Positions 7,116-17,116 are shown, counted from the stretch's first letter. The stretch: 37,669 bases of DNA from an uncultured Bacilli bacterium (GCA_934167935.1 CAKPMH010000011.1:1-37669), one strand, 5' to 3'. Numbers and translations are program-made. Notes: generated by a model not told the origin, from the letters alone.

Positions 7116-10100
7116 ATGAAAAAAGGTTTTACGCTTATGGAGTTGTTAGCCGTAATAGTAATTATTTCTGTTATTTCTTTAATAATTGTTCCTATTTTGC
7201 TTAATATGATTACTGCTGCACAAAGAGGAGCTGCAATAGATTCAGCATATGGATATATTGATGCAACAGAAAAATATTTAATTCATAATAATTTAAAAGG
7301 TAATGATAATAAAGCAGTCATTGGAGAAAATAAAGTTACCGATTTAAATAAATATGTTAAATATAAAGGAAATGGACCTGTAAGTGGAATAGTTATTATT
7401 AATGAAAAAAATACTGTAAGTGAAGCAATTGATTTATGTATTAGTGGTTATTCTATTCAGTATAATGATAATAAGGCATATATTAATGGTAAATGTAATG
7501 ATGGTAAACCTAAACCAAGTGATAAAAAGCCTTGTAAACTTGAAGAAGCAAAAATAGATGATAAAGAATATTTATATATTGATTCTGTAGAGGATTTTTA
7601 TGCTTTTTCATCTAGTGTTAATAAAGGAAATACATATTCTGGTAAAATTGTTAAGATAAGAACTGATCTAGATTTTAGGGATTATGATAATAAAAAAAAT
7701 GTGTGTGAAACTGATGATAATAAAGATGGATTTGAACCAATTGGTTCAAATAAAAATCCATTTAAAGGTACACTTGATGGTGGTGCTAAAACTATATCGA
7801 ATTTGAAAATAAATAGATCTAATAATGATAATGTTGGTATATTCGGTTATACTGCTGGTGCTAATATATATGGATTAACACTAGAAAACATTAGTGTAAC
7901 AGGACTCAATTATGTAGGAAGTATAGTGGGATATGCTGATTCAAGTACCAATGTAAGAGAGATAATTCTTAAAGATATAAATATTAAAGGATCCGATTAT
8001 GTAAGTGGATTTATAGGACGAAGTGACAGAACTCAAACTAATATAATAATAAAAAGTGGAACAGTAGAAGCAAATTCATGGTCTTATGCAATGAGTTACA
8101 ATTATGGAGCATCAAATAGTATAATAGAAAGTATAGATTTAAAAGGATCAAGTGTGAACTATGGCTTAAGTACAAAAGGATATTATTCTAATAAATGTAT
8201 ATTAAATGAAAAAAAAGATACATATGGTTTTGATGAAAACACAATAGGTGATATAAACTTTTATGAAGAAGCAGGTCTTGATACATGGATAGGTGGAGAT
8301 AATGATTCAACAGGATACTATTTTGACTATAGTGGAGATGACATAGTTTTAAAGAGTACTAAAGATAATCCAATTACCTTTAATTTAAAAGGTTCAGGAA
8401 CAGAATCTGATCCATATTTAATAAATAGTGTTAAAGACTTTAAGGAAGCAGCCGGTATACAATTTACTGGAAAAGTATATAAACTTATGAATGATATAGA
8501 TTTTAGTGGACAAAAATTTTATATGCTAGGAAGTGAATTTAATACATTTAAAGGTACGTTTGATGGAAGTGCAAAAACATTAAAAAATATAGATATAAAA
8601 GTACCAATTAAAGGGGATTTAAATAATATAGGGGTATTTGGAAAGGCAAATAGTGCAAATATATATGGATTAACACTAGAAAATGTAAATGTAAGTGGAA
8701 ATACTTATGTAGGAAGTTTGGTAGGATATGCTGATTCAAGTACTAATGTAAAAGAGATAGTTTTAAAAAAAGTAAATATAAAAGGATCAGATTATATAAG
8801 TGGATTTATAGGACGAAGTGATAAAACCCAAAACAACATAATAATAAAAAGCGGAACAGTAGAAGCAAATTCATGGTCTTATGCAATGAGTTACAATTAT
8901 GGAGCATCAAATAGTATAATAGAAAGTATAGATTTAAAAGGATCAAGTGTGAACTATGGCTTAAGTACAAAAGGATATTATTCTAATAAATGTATATTAA
9001 ATGAAAAAAAAGATACATATGGTTTTGATGAAAACACAATAGGTGATATAAACTTTTATGAAGAAGCAGGTCTTGATACATGGATAGGTGGAGATAATGA
9101 TTCAACAGGATACTATTTTGACTATAGTGGAGATGACATAGTTTTAAAGAGTACTAAAGATAATCCAATTACCTTTAATTTAAAAGGTTCAGGAACAGAA
9201 TCTGATCCATATTTAATAAATGACGCTAAAGATTTTAAAGAAGCAGCTGGAATACAGTTAGTTGGGAAGGTATTTAAACTTACAAAAAATATAGATTTTA
9301 GTAATCAAAAATTCTATATGCTAGGAAGTGAATTTAATACATTTAAAGGTACATTTGATGGTAGTGCTAAAACATTAAAAAATATAAATATAAAAGTACC
9401 AATTAAAGGGGATTTAAATAATATAGGGGTATTTGGAAAAACAAGCAGCGCAAATATATATGGATTAACACTAGAAAATGTAAATGCAAGTGGAAATACT
9501 TATGTAGGAAGTTTAGTAGGGTATGCTGATTCAAGTACAAAAGTAAAAGAAATAGTTTTAAAAAATATACATACAAAAGGATCCGATTATATAAGTGGAT
9601 TTATAGGACGAAGTGATAAAACTCAAAATAATATATTAATAAAAAGTGGAACAGTAGAAGCAAATTCATGGGCCTATGCTATGAGTTATAATTATAGTGT
9701 AACAAATAGTATAATAGAAAGTATAGATTTAAAAGGATCAAGTATGAACTATGGCTTAAGTACAAAAGGATATTATTCTAATAAATGTACATTAAACGGA
9801 AATAAAGATACAAATGGCTTTGATGGTAACTCAATTGGTGAAATAAGTTTTTATGAAGAAGCGGGCCTTGATACATGGATAGGTGGAGACAATGATTCAA
9901 CAGGATACTATTTTGACTATGATGGAAATGATATAGTTTTAAAAAATATAAAAGAATCACCAATTACTTTTAATTTGAGTGGTAAGGGAACAAAAGAAGA
10001 TCCTTATTTAATTAAAAATACAAGTGATTGGAGAATTGCTTCTGGTAAAAAATATAGTTTAGATAATTATAAATATTTTAAAATAACAAATGATATAGAT

Positions 10101-12668
10101 TTTAGTAATCAAAAAATTTATATGTTAGGAAGCGAATATAACAAATTTATAGGAACTATTTATGGAAATGATTATGTATTAAAAAATGCGAATATAAATG
10201 TACCAACGAAAGATGGATTAAATAGTATTGGATTATTTGGAAACATAAAAAATTCAACAATTATTGGATTAAATTTAAACAATGTTAAAATAAATGGTAA
10301 TAGTAATGTTGGTGGAATGATTGGATATGCTGAATCATCAAATATATATGGTTTAAATGTAGAAGATGTAAATATATCTGGAAATACCTATGTAGGAAGT
10401 TTAATAGGATATGCTGATTCAAGTACTAAAGTAAAAGAGGTAGTTTTAAAAAATATACATACAAAAGGATCAGATTATATAAGTGGGTTTATAGGACGAA
10501 GTGACAGAACTCAAACAAATATAATAATAAAAAGTGGAACAGTAGAGGCAAATTCATGGGCATATGCTATGAGTTACAATTATGGGGTAGCAAATAGTAT
10601 AGTAGAAAGTATAGATTTAAAAGGATCAAGTATGAACTATGGCTTAAGTACAAAAGGATATTATTCTAATAAATGCACAGTAAATGGAAAACAAGATACA
10701 AATGGTTTTGATGAAAAATATATTGGTGATATAAACTTTTATGAAATAGCTGGCCTTGATACATGGATAGGTGGAGATAATGATTCAACAGGATATTATT
10801 TTGACTATAATGGAAATGATATAGTTTTAAAATTAATTAAAAATAATCCTATAACTTTTAATTTAAAGGGTTCGGGAACAAAATCTGATCCATATTTAAT
10901 ATATAGTGTTAAGGATTTTAAAGAAGCAGCTGGAATTCATAAAGATGGTAAAGTATATAAACTTATGAATGATATAGATTTTAGTGGGCAAAAATTTTAT
11001 ATGCTAGGAAGTGAATTTAATACATTTAAAGGTACATTTGATGGAAGTGCAAAGACATTAAAAAATATAGATATAAAAGTGCCAATTAAAGGCGATTTAA
11101 GTAATGTAGGAGTATTTGGAAAGGCAAATAGTGCAAATATATATGGCTTAAATTTGGAAAACGTTAATGTATCTGGATATACTTATATAGGAAGTTTGGT
11201 AGGATATGCTGATTCAAGTACCAATGTAAAAGAAATAGTTTTAAAAAATGTAAATACAAAAGGATCAGATTATATAAGTGGATTTATAGGACGAAGTGAT
11301 AAAACCCAAAATAATATAATAATAAAAAGTGGAACAGTAGAAGCAAATTCATGGTCTTATGCAATGAGTTACAATTATGGAGCATCAAATAGTATAATAG
11401 AAAGTATAGATTTAAAAGGATCAAGTGTGAACTATGGCTTAAGTACAAAAGGATATTATTCTAATAAATGTATATTAAATGAAAAAAAAGATACATATGG
11501 TTTTGATGAAAACACAATAGGTGATATAAACTTTTATGAAGAAGCAGGTCTTGATACATGGATAGGTGGAGATAATGATTCAACAGGATACTATTTTGAC
11601 TATAGTGGAGATGACATAGTTTTAAAGAGTACTAAAGATAATCCAATTACCTTTAATTTAAAAGGTTCAGGAACAGAATCTGATCCATATTTAATAAATA
11701 GTGTTAAAGACTTTAAGGAAGCAGCCGGTATACAATTTACTGGAAAAGTATATAAACTTATGAATGATATAGATTTTAGTGGACAAAAATTTTATATGCT
11801 AGGAAGTGAATTTAATACATTTAAAGGTACATTTGATGGAAATACAAAAACATTAAAAAATATAAATATAAAAGTACCAATTAAAGGTGATTTAAATAAT
11901 ATAGGCGTATTTGGAAAAACAAGCGGCGCAAATATATATGGCTTAAATTTGGAGAACGTTAATGTATCTGGATATACTTATGTAGGAAGTTTAGTGGGGT
12001 ACGCTGATTCAAGTACAAAAGTAAAAGAAATAGTTTTAAAAAATATATATACAAAAGGATCTGATTATATAAGTGGATTTATAGGGCGAAGTGATAGAAC
12101 TCAAAATAATATATTAATAAAAAGTGGAACAGTAGAAGCAAATTCATGGGCATATGCAATGAGTTACAATTATAGTGTAACAAACAGTATAATAGAAAGT
12201 ATAAATCTAAAAGGTTCAAGTGTGAACTATGGCTTAAGTACAAAAGGATATTCTTCTAATAAATGTACATTAAACGGAAATAAAGATACAAATGGTTTTG
12301 CTAGTGATAATATTGATGATATCGATTATTATACTTGGAAAGTTGAAACACGAATTGAAGGAGATACAAATAAAACAGGATATTATTTTGATTATATATA
12401 CTCCAAAGATGAAGTTGGCCTTGTAAAAGTAGGAGATACATCGAATAAACCTCCATTTGAGCCAACAGAAGATAATACAAGTAGTGGTAAATGTACAGCA
12501 GTATATGGAAAATGGCTTGCTACTTGTTCACCTTATACATCTGGAATACATGGAGGATATGCATATAAGTTAGCAACTGATGCTGCTGGAGCTTCATGTA
12601 CAGGAATGGATTCTAAAGTAAATTATTTTCCAGCATATAGAGCTAAAGTAACATATAAATGTAGTTAG
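7116..12668 (+). CDS. Giant type IV prepilin-like GLUG-repeat surface protein
   Basis: 1850 residues from ATG 7116, which has AGGTG upstream. The open frame extends further 5' but has no other plausible start. The N-terminus is a class III (prepilin) signal, MKKG/FTLMELLAVIVI, with Glu at mature position +5 and one hydrophobic helix. After a pilin-like stretch to about residue 130 come six repeats of about 265 residues. Each contains GLUG-type strands (GSLVGYADSS, SGFIGRSD) and ends in a WIGGDNDSTGYYFDY-like block; unit starts fall near residues 422, 687, 951, 1247 and 1512. The fourth unit has an extra GLUG hairpin of about 30 residues. A Thr/Pro linker leads to a small Cys-containing C-terminal domain. 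This reads as a pilin-anchored or pilus-incorporated adhesin with a beta-solenoid ectodomain. No pilus machinery is in the window. Confidence 0.85.
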   Translation: MKKGFTLMELLAVIVIISVISLIIVPILLNMITAAQRGAAIDSAYGYIDATEKYLIHNNLKGNDNKAVIGENKVTDLNKYVKYKGNGPVSGIVIINEKNTVSEAIDLCISGYSIQYNDNKAYINGKCNDGKPKPSDKKPCKLEEAKIDDKEYLYIDSVEDFYAFSSSVNKGNTYSGKIVKIRTDLDFRDYDNKKNVCETDDNKDGFEPIGSNKNPFKGTLDGGAKTISNLKINRSNNDNVGIFGYTAGANIYGLTLENISVTGLNYVGSIVGYADSSTNVREIILKDINIKGSDYVSGFIGRSDRTQTNIIIKSGTVEANSWSYAMSYNYGASNSIIESIDLKGSSVNYGLSTKGYYSNKCILNEKKDTYGFDENTIGDINFYEEAGLDTWIGGDNDSTGYYFDYSGDDIVLKSTKDNPITFNLKGSGTESDPYLINSVKDFKEAAGIQFTGKVYKLMNDIDFSGQKFYMLGSEFNTFKGTFDGSAKTLKNIDIKVPIKGDLNNIGVFGKANSANIYGLTLENVNVSGNTYVGSLVGYADSSTNVKEIVLKKVNIKGSDYISGFIGRSDKTQNNIIIKSGTVEANSWSYAMSYNYGASNSIIESIDLKGSSVNYGLSTKGYYSNKCILNEKKDTYGFDENTIGDINFYEEAGLDTWIGGDNDSTGYYFDYSGDDIVLKSTKDNPITFNLKGSGTESDPYLINDAKDFKEAAGIQLVGKVFKLTKNIDFSNQKFYMLGSEFNTFKGTFDGSAKTLKNINIKVPIKGDLNNIGVFGKTSSANIYGLTLENVNASGNTYVGSLVGYADSSTKVKEIVLKNIHTKGSDYISGFIGRSDKTQNNILIKSGTVEANSWAYAMSYNYSVTNSIIESIDLKGSSMNYGLSTKGYYSNKCTLNGNKDTNGFDGNSIGEISFYEEAGLDTWIGGDNDSTGYYFDYDGNDIVLKNIKESPITFNLSGKGTKEDPYLIKNTSDWRIASGKKYSLDNYKYFKITNDIDFSNQKIYMLGSEYNKFIGTIYGNDYVLKNANINVPTKDGLNSIGLFGNIKNSTIIGLNLNNVKINGNSNVGGMIGYAESSNIYGLNVEDVNISGNTYVGSLIGYADSSTKVKEVVLKNIHTKGSDYISGFIGRSDRTQTNIIIKSGTVEANSWAYAMSYNYGVANSIVESIDLKGSSMNYGLSTKGYYSNKCTVNGKQDTNGFDEKYIGDINFYEIAGLDTWIGGDNDSTGYYFDYNGNDIVLKLIKNNPITFNLKGSGTKSDPYLIYSVKDFKEAAGIHKDGKVYKLMNDIDFSGQKFYMLGSEFNTFKGTFDGSAKTLKNIDIKVPIKGDLSNVGVFGKANSANIYGLNLENVNVSGYTYIGSLVGYADSSTNVKEIVLKNVNTKGSDYISGFIGRSDKTQNNIIIKSGTVEANSWSYAMSYNYGASNSIIESIDLKGSSVNYGLSTKGYYSNKCILNEKKDTYGFDENTIGDINFYEEAGLDTWIGGDNDSTGYYFDYSGDDIVLKSTKDNPITFNLKGSGTESDPYLINSVKDFKEAAGIQFTGKVYKLMNDIDFSGQKFYMLGSEFNTFKGTFDGNTKTLKNINIKVPIKGDLNNIGVFGKTSGANIYGLNLENVNVSGYTYVGSLVGYADSSTKVKEIVLKNIYTKGSDYISGFIGRSDRTQNNILIKSGTVEANSWAYAMSYNYSVTNSIIESINLKGSSVNYGLSTKGYSSNKCTLNGNKDTNGFASDNIDDIDYYTWKVETRIEGDTNKTGYYFDYIYSKDEVGLVKVGDTSNKPPFEPTEDNTSSGKCTAVYGKWLATCSPYTSGIHGGYAYKLATDAAGASCTGMDSKVNYFPAYRAKVTYKCS
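8039..8557 (+). repeat. 519-bp perfect direct repeat, copy A
   Basis: Identical base for base to 11312-11830, 3273 bases downstream, within the GLUG gene. Its interior 8058-8426 is also identical to 8853-9221. Because the offsets are multiples of three, recombination between copies would delete or add whole in-frame units. Confidence 0.95.
8853..9221 (+). repeat. 369-bp perfect direct repeat, copy B
   Basis: Identical to 8058-8426 at an offset of 795 bases (265 codons), which is one protein repeat unit. Confidence 0.95.
11312..11830 (+). repeat. 519-bp perfect direct repeat, copy C
   Basis: Identical to 8039-8557. The units between them are clearly diverged, so this pair looks like recent gene conversion or duplication rather than common old ancestry. 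Confidence 0.95.
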
Positions 12669-12678
12669 GAGATAAAAA

Positions 12679-13155
12679 ATGAAAAAACATTTAAGAAATT
12701 CTATATTCTTGTTATTAGTATTATTACTAATAACAGGATGTGGATGTAATAAGAAAAAAGAAAAAACAGATAAAAAAATTAATGAAAAAATAGAAGAAAA
12801 TGTAACAAATATGAATGATGAAGTTATGAATTCACTTGTTTCAATTGATGAAAATATGCTTATGACACAATTTGGACTAGCAAGTAATGAAGTAGAATAC
12901 TTTGTAGCAAAAATACCATCATATAATGAAACAAAACCTAAATTTTATATAGCAGTAAAACCTGCAAAAGGTAAAAAAGAATTAGTAAAAAAAGCACTTG
13001 ATATATATGTTAATTCCTTAAAAGACAGAGCTTCAGAAAAAGAAAAAAGCGACTATGATAAAGTTTTAAAAAAGGAAAATAATGGTTATATAATATATAT
13101 ATTAAGTGAAGATAATGAAAAAGTATATAAAATAATAACAAGTAATTTAAAATAA
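12679..13155 (+). CDS. Lipoprotein, DUF4358-like
   Basis: 158 residues with a typical lipoprotein signal: a basic MKKHLR start, a hydrophobic core, and lipobox LITGC with the lipidated Cys at residue 21. A Lys/Glu-rich linker follows, then a small domain with FGL, VAKIPSYNETKPKFYIAV and a YVNSLKD helix, which resembles the DUF4358 family of Bacillota lipoproteins. It begins 10 bases after the giant prepilin gene with AGGAG upstream and shares its terminator, so it is co-transcribed. A role in surface assembly with that protein is only suggested by position. Confidence 0.7.
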   Translation: MKKHLRNSIFLLLVLLLITGCGCNKKKEKTDKKINEKIEENVTNMNDEVMNSLVSIDENMLMTQFGLASNEVEYFVAKIPSYNETKPKFYIAVKPAKGKKELVKKALDIYVNSLKDRASEKEKSDYDKVLKKENNGYIIYILSEDNEKVYKIITSNLK

Positions 13156-13183
13156 AATTGTGATTTTTCACAATTTTATTTTA
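13154..13183 (+). terminator. Terminator after the prepilin-lipoprotein pair
   Basis: AAAATTGTGA (13154-13163) pairs with TCACAATTTT (13168-13177) around TTTT, followed by a T-rich tail. Confidence 0.85.
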
Positions 13184-13188
13184 TTATA

Positions 13189-13197
13189 TGGTATAAT
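13189..13197 (+). promoter_or_regulatory. Extended -10 promoter of polA
   Basis: TGgTATAAT, about 30 bases before the polA ATG and directly behind the preceding terminator. The -35 region is weak. Confidence 0.55.
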
Positions 13198-13225
13198 ATA
13201 TATATGATAGTAAGCAGGTGGGTAT

Positions 13226-15805
13226 ATGAAAAAATTAATATTAGTAGATGGTAACAATTTAATATTTAGAAGTTATTATGCAACTGCATATAATGGAAAT
13301 TTAATGAAAAATAGTAAAAATTTTCCGACTAATGCTTTATTTGGATTTGTAAGTATGATAAATAAAATAATTGAAGAAGAAAAGCCAGAATATATGATGG
13401 TTGCTTTTGACAAAGGTAAAACATTTAGACATGAAAAGTATAAAGATTATAAAGCTGGAAGACAAAGTACTCCAGATGAGTTGAAACTTCAAATGCCTAT
13501 AGCTAAAGAACTATTAAATTTGTTAGGAATAACATATTTAGAAATAGATAACTATGAAGCTGATGATATAATTGGAACATATGCAAAAAAATGTGATATA
13601 GAAGATGAATTTATAGGAACAATAATAAGTAGCGATAAAGACTTATTACAACTTATAAGTAATGATGTTGATATAAAATTATTAAAGCAAAAGGATTATA
13701 TTAGATATAATCATGAAACATTTAAAGAAACATATGGTATTGAACCAATTAATATAATTGATTTAAAAGCACTTATGGGTGATTCATCTGATAATATACC
13801 TGGTGTAAAAGGAATAGGTGAAAAAACAGCTTTAAAATTATTACATGAATATAAAACTTTAGATGGAATCTATCAAAATATAGATAAAATAAGTGGTTCA
13901 TTAAAAAAGAAATTAGAAGATGATAAAAAAAGTGCTTATGATAGTTATGAATTAGCAACTATATATAAAGATGTTCCACTTGAAATGTCTTTAGAAGAAT
14001 TAAAAATAAAAGAACCAAATTTAAAAGAATTATTAAAGTATTATAAAGAGTTAGAATTTTATTCATTTATAAAAAAAATAGATATAAAAGAAGAAAATAA
14101 AATTGAAGAATATATTAATGTAGAAAATATAGAAGATATATCTATAGATACAGCTTCAGCATTTTATTTAGAATTAGATGGAACAAACTACCATACCGCA
14201 AATATAATAAGTATGGCAATATACAATAATAAAAATGCATATTATATAGATAAAAAATTGATAAAAGATGTAATAATTAAATATCAAAAATATTTAAAAT
14301 ATACTTATGATTTAAAAAAGGTTTATGTTGCTTTAAAATGGAATGATATTAAAATAGATAGTGTTATATTTGACACAATGATAGCTTCTTCTTTACTAGA
14401 ATACAATACTAAAGATGATATTGCTGTTTTAGCTAATATGTTTGGATATGAAATAAAATTTTATGAAGAAATATTTAGTAAAAAGAAAGAAATAACAGAA
14501 GAAGAGTATAAAGATATACAAATCAAAAAAGCAAGATTTATATATGAAACATATCCTGATATAAAAAAATATATAGAAGAAAAAGATTTAAGTAATTTAT
14601 TTTATAATATAGAAATGCCTCTTTCATATGTTTTAGGAGATATGGAATTTGATGGAGTTAATGTTTCAAGAGATGAACTTGTAAATATGGGCAGTGAAAT
14701 AAAAATAAAAATAGAATTATTGGAAAAAGATATTTATAATGAAGCTGGTCAAGAATTTAATATATCATCCCCAAAACAACTTGGAGAAATATTATTTGAA
14801 AAATTAAATCTCCCAGGAGCAAAAAAAAATAAATCGGGATATTCTACATCAGCAGATATTCTAGAAAAAATAAAAGAATACCATCCAATAGTTAATAAAA
14901 TACTAGAGTATAGAATGCTTACAAAACTTTATACAACATATATAGAAGGACTTTTAAATGCTATACTTCCAGATAATAAAATTCATACAATATATACACA
15001 AGTGTTAACTAGAACAGGAAGATTATCAAGTATAGAGCCAAATCTACAAAATATACCGATTAGATATGAATATGGAAAATTAATTAGAAAAGCATTTATA
15101 CCAAGTAAAAATTCAATAATTATGAGTAGTGATTATTCACAAATAGAACTTAGACTTTTATCACATATTGCCAATATAGAAACACTTATAGATGCATTTA
15201 AAAATAATATAGATATTCATACTAAAACAGCTAGTGATATATTTAATGTTGATAAGGAAGATGTAACTAAAGAGATGAGAAGAATATCTAAAGCAGTTAA
15301 TTTTGGAATAATTTATGGTATAAGTGGGTATGGACTAGGAGAAAATTTAAATATTTCAAGAAAAGAAGCAAAAGAATTTATAGATAATTATTTAAAGGCA
15401 TATCCTGGTATACAAGAATATATGGATAAAACAAAGAAAGAGGCTCATGAACTTGGATATGTAAAAACATTAATGGGTAGAATTAGAAATATTCCAGAAC
15501 TTTCTAATAAAAATTATATGATTAGAAATAGTGGTGAGAGAATAGCACTTAATACTCCAATACAAGGAACAAGTGCTGATATAATAAAAAAAGCAATGGT
15601 TGATATAGCAACATCTTTTAAAGAAAATAATATAAAATCAAAAATGATTATTCAAGTACACGATGAACTAGTATTTGATGTTTTAAAAGAGGAAGAAGAA
15701 AAAGTAACAGATATAGTAAGAACGTGTATGGAAGGTGTATATAAATTTAATGTACCTTTGAAAGTAGATATAGAAAAAGGAAAAAACTGGTATCAAGCAA
15801 AATAG
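13226..15805 (+). CDS. polA: DNA polymerase I
   Basis: 859 residues. The N-terminal 5' nuclease opens with LILVDGNNLIFRSYYA and includes the YEADDIIGTYA and LMGDSSDNIPGVKGIGEKTA helix-hairpin-helix regions. The C-terminal polymerase shows motif A DYSQIELR (about 636), motif B RRISKAVNFGIIYG (about 685) and motif C QVHDELVF (about 809). The middle 3'-5' exonuclease domain is degenerate. At the place of the E. coli FDTETD motif it reads FYLELD, and the later catalytic Asp positions also appear substituted, as in other Bacilli Pol I. It probably fills gaps and removes primers without proofreading. AGGTGGG precedes the ATG. The next gene follows after 9 bases. Confidence 0.97.
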   Translation: MKKLILVDGNNLIFRSYYATAYNGNLMKNSKNFPTNALFGFVSMINKIIEEEKPEYMMVAFDKGKTFRHEKYKDYKAGRQSTPDELKLQMPIAKELLNLLGITYLEIDNYEADDIIGTYAKKCDIEDEFIGTIISSDKDLLQLISNDVDIKLLKQKDYIRYNHETFKETYGIEPINIIDLKALMGDSSDNIPGVKGIGEKTALKLLHEYKTLDGIYQNIDKISGSLKKKLEDDKKSAYDSYELATIYKDVPLEMSLEELKIKEPNLKELLKYYKELEFYSFIKKIDIKEENKIEEYINVENIEDISIDTASAFYLELDGTNYHTANIISMAIYNNKNAYYIDKKLIKDVIIKYQKYLKYTYDLKKVYVALKWNDIKIDSVIFDTMIASSLLEYNTKDDIAVLANMFGYEIKFYEEIFSKKKEITEEEYKDIQIKKARFIYETYPDIKKYIEEKDLSNLFYNIEMPLSYVLGDMEFDGVNVSRDELVNMGSEIKIKIELLEKDIYNEAGQEFNISSPKQLGEILFEKLNLPGAKKNKSGYSTSADILEKIKEYHPIVNKILEYRMLTKLYTTYIEGLLNAILPDNKIHTIYTQVLTRTGRLSSIEPNLQNIPIRYEYGKLIRKAFIPSKNSIIMSSDYSQIELRLLSHIANIETLIDAFKNNIDIHTKTASDIFNVDKEDVTKEMRRISKAVNFGIIYGISGYGLGENLNISRKEAKEFIDNYLKAYPGIQEYMDKTKKEAHELGYVKTLMGRIRNIPELSNKNYMIRNSGERIALNTPIQGTSADIIKKAMVDIATSFKENNIKSKMIIQVHDELVFDVLKEEEEKVTDIVRTCMEGVYKFNVPLKVDIEKGKNWYQAK

Positions 15806-15814
15806 GAGGAATTT

Positions 15815-17074
15815 ATGGATTATCAAGTTAAATCATTTAAAGAAGCAATAAGCATATGTTTAAAACAATATGGATATGATAATTCTGATGTGGATATAAT
15901 AAGAAACTTAATAAATTATGCATTAACAGGACAATTTAATTATTTTACAAGAACTAATGGTGCTAGAAATTATGTGTTAAGTAAAACAAATAATGATATT
16001 TTAAATGAAATGATTAGATATACAAATAACAAGGATAATATTAATGAAATAATAGATGATTATATTATTTCTCAATTTACTAATACTAAAATAGAAGAAA
16101 ACACAAATGAAGAAAAATCAATATTAAAAGAAATAGAAGAACAAGCTGATTTAAATAAAGTTCAACAAAAAATTAGGTATTTAAATATTGAATCATTAAA
16201 TGATTATGATTTTAAAAACAATTTGTGGTCAACTTTTCAAAATATATTTAGTGGAAATGATAAAAATATATCTGGTGATGAATTAAGATATGATATGATA
16301 TATGCTGCAAAATGTTCTATAGAAAATTATTGGGGACAAGCAACTGTTTTAAAACAAGTTGATCCAAATAGTAAAAATTTAACAAAATTTGATGCATTAA
16401 GAATAGTAGAAGATTATATTTATTCTAATAGATTAGAAGAATTATTTAATATAATAAAAGTAAATCCAATTTTATCTGGACAGTTGTTAGAAAATTTATT
16501 TGATTATTCTTATTTTAAAGGAGATGTTAAACCAAATAAAGATTCTATGATTAAATTAGATAAAGAAATAGAAAAAATAGGTGAATTAAAGTTAAGAAGT
16601 AAGATATTATGCGAAATTTTAAATGGAAATAAAATAGGTGGATTTAATATAGATAAAGATGAGGCTTTAATAGATGTATTAAAAAATTCACTTGCTTTAA
16701 ATGTTTATAGTCAAAATAATAAATCTATTGATTACGATGAGAGAAATTTATATACAGGTAGTGATTTAAATAAAGAAGAAAGTACTATTCAAAATAGAAT
16801 ATTTAATAATAATAGAATTGCTAATAATTTAATTATAAAAGGAAAAACTACTGATTTAAATGATTTGGCTGACATAATAAGAAATTTAAGTGATGAAGAT
16901 AAAAGCTTTTTAGGAAATATGTATGTATTAAGTAGAAGTTTGCCTGAAAATAAAAATAAATTAGATAATTCTATATATTATGGAACAGATGAACAAATTT
17001 ATGTATATGGAATGTTAGAAAAGAAGGAATTAAAAGAAAAATTAAAATATGAAGAAGTAAAAAAAGTTGCTTAA
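15815..17074 (+). CDS. Unrecognised 419-residue protein co-transcribed with polA
   Basis: A soluble, charged, mostly helical-looking protein with no signal peptide, membrane segment or motif that I recognise. The N-terminal 50 residues contain a compact hydrophobic unit around YALTGQFNYFTRTNGARNYV. The middle holds NYWGQATVLKQVDPNSKNLTKF, and the last third is rich in Asn, Asp and Glu. TAGGAGG precedes the ATG 9 bases after polA, so the two are translated from one message. In many Bacilli polA is followed by mutM or coaE; here it is not. No function is proposed. Confidence 0.75.
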   Translation: MDYQVKSFKEAISICLKQYGYDNSDVDIIRNLINYALTGQFNYFTRTNGARNYVLSKTNNDILNEMIRYTNNKDNINEIIDDYIISQFTNTKIEENTNEEKSILKEIEEQADLNKVQQKIRYLNIESLNDYDFKNNLWSTFQNIFSGNDKNISGDELRYDMIYAAKCSIENYWGQATVLKQVDPNSKNLTKFDALRIVEDYIYSNRLEELFNIIKVNPILSGQLLENLFDYSYFKGDVKPNKDSMIKLDKEIEKIGELKLRSKILCEILNGNKIGGFNIDKDEALIDVLKNSLALNVYSQNNKSIDYDERNLYTGSDLNKEESTIQNRIFNNNRIANNLIIKGKTTDLNDLADIIRNLSDEDKSFLGNMYVLSRSLPENKNKLDNSIYYGTDEQIYVYGMLEKKELKEKLKYEEVKKVA

Positions 17075-17081
17075 AATAATG

Positions 17082-17110
17082 TTGACTATTATTAATTTAA
17101 ATGATAAAAT
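17082..17110 (+). promoter_or_regulatory. Promoter of the serine T-box operon
   Basis: TTGACT (17082-17087), a 17-base spacer and TAAAAT (17105-17110), with TG at 17102-17103. It lies just after the preceding stop codon. Confidence 0.75.
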
Positions 17111-17116
17111 TAATTT

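Noticed and set aside
8039..11830. Regular long direct repeats considered as CRISPR or as insertion sequence copies
   Set aside because: They lie in one continuous open frame, are spaced by codon multiples and encode GLUG units; there are no short repeat-spacer units, inverted ends or transposase.
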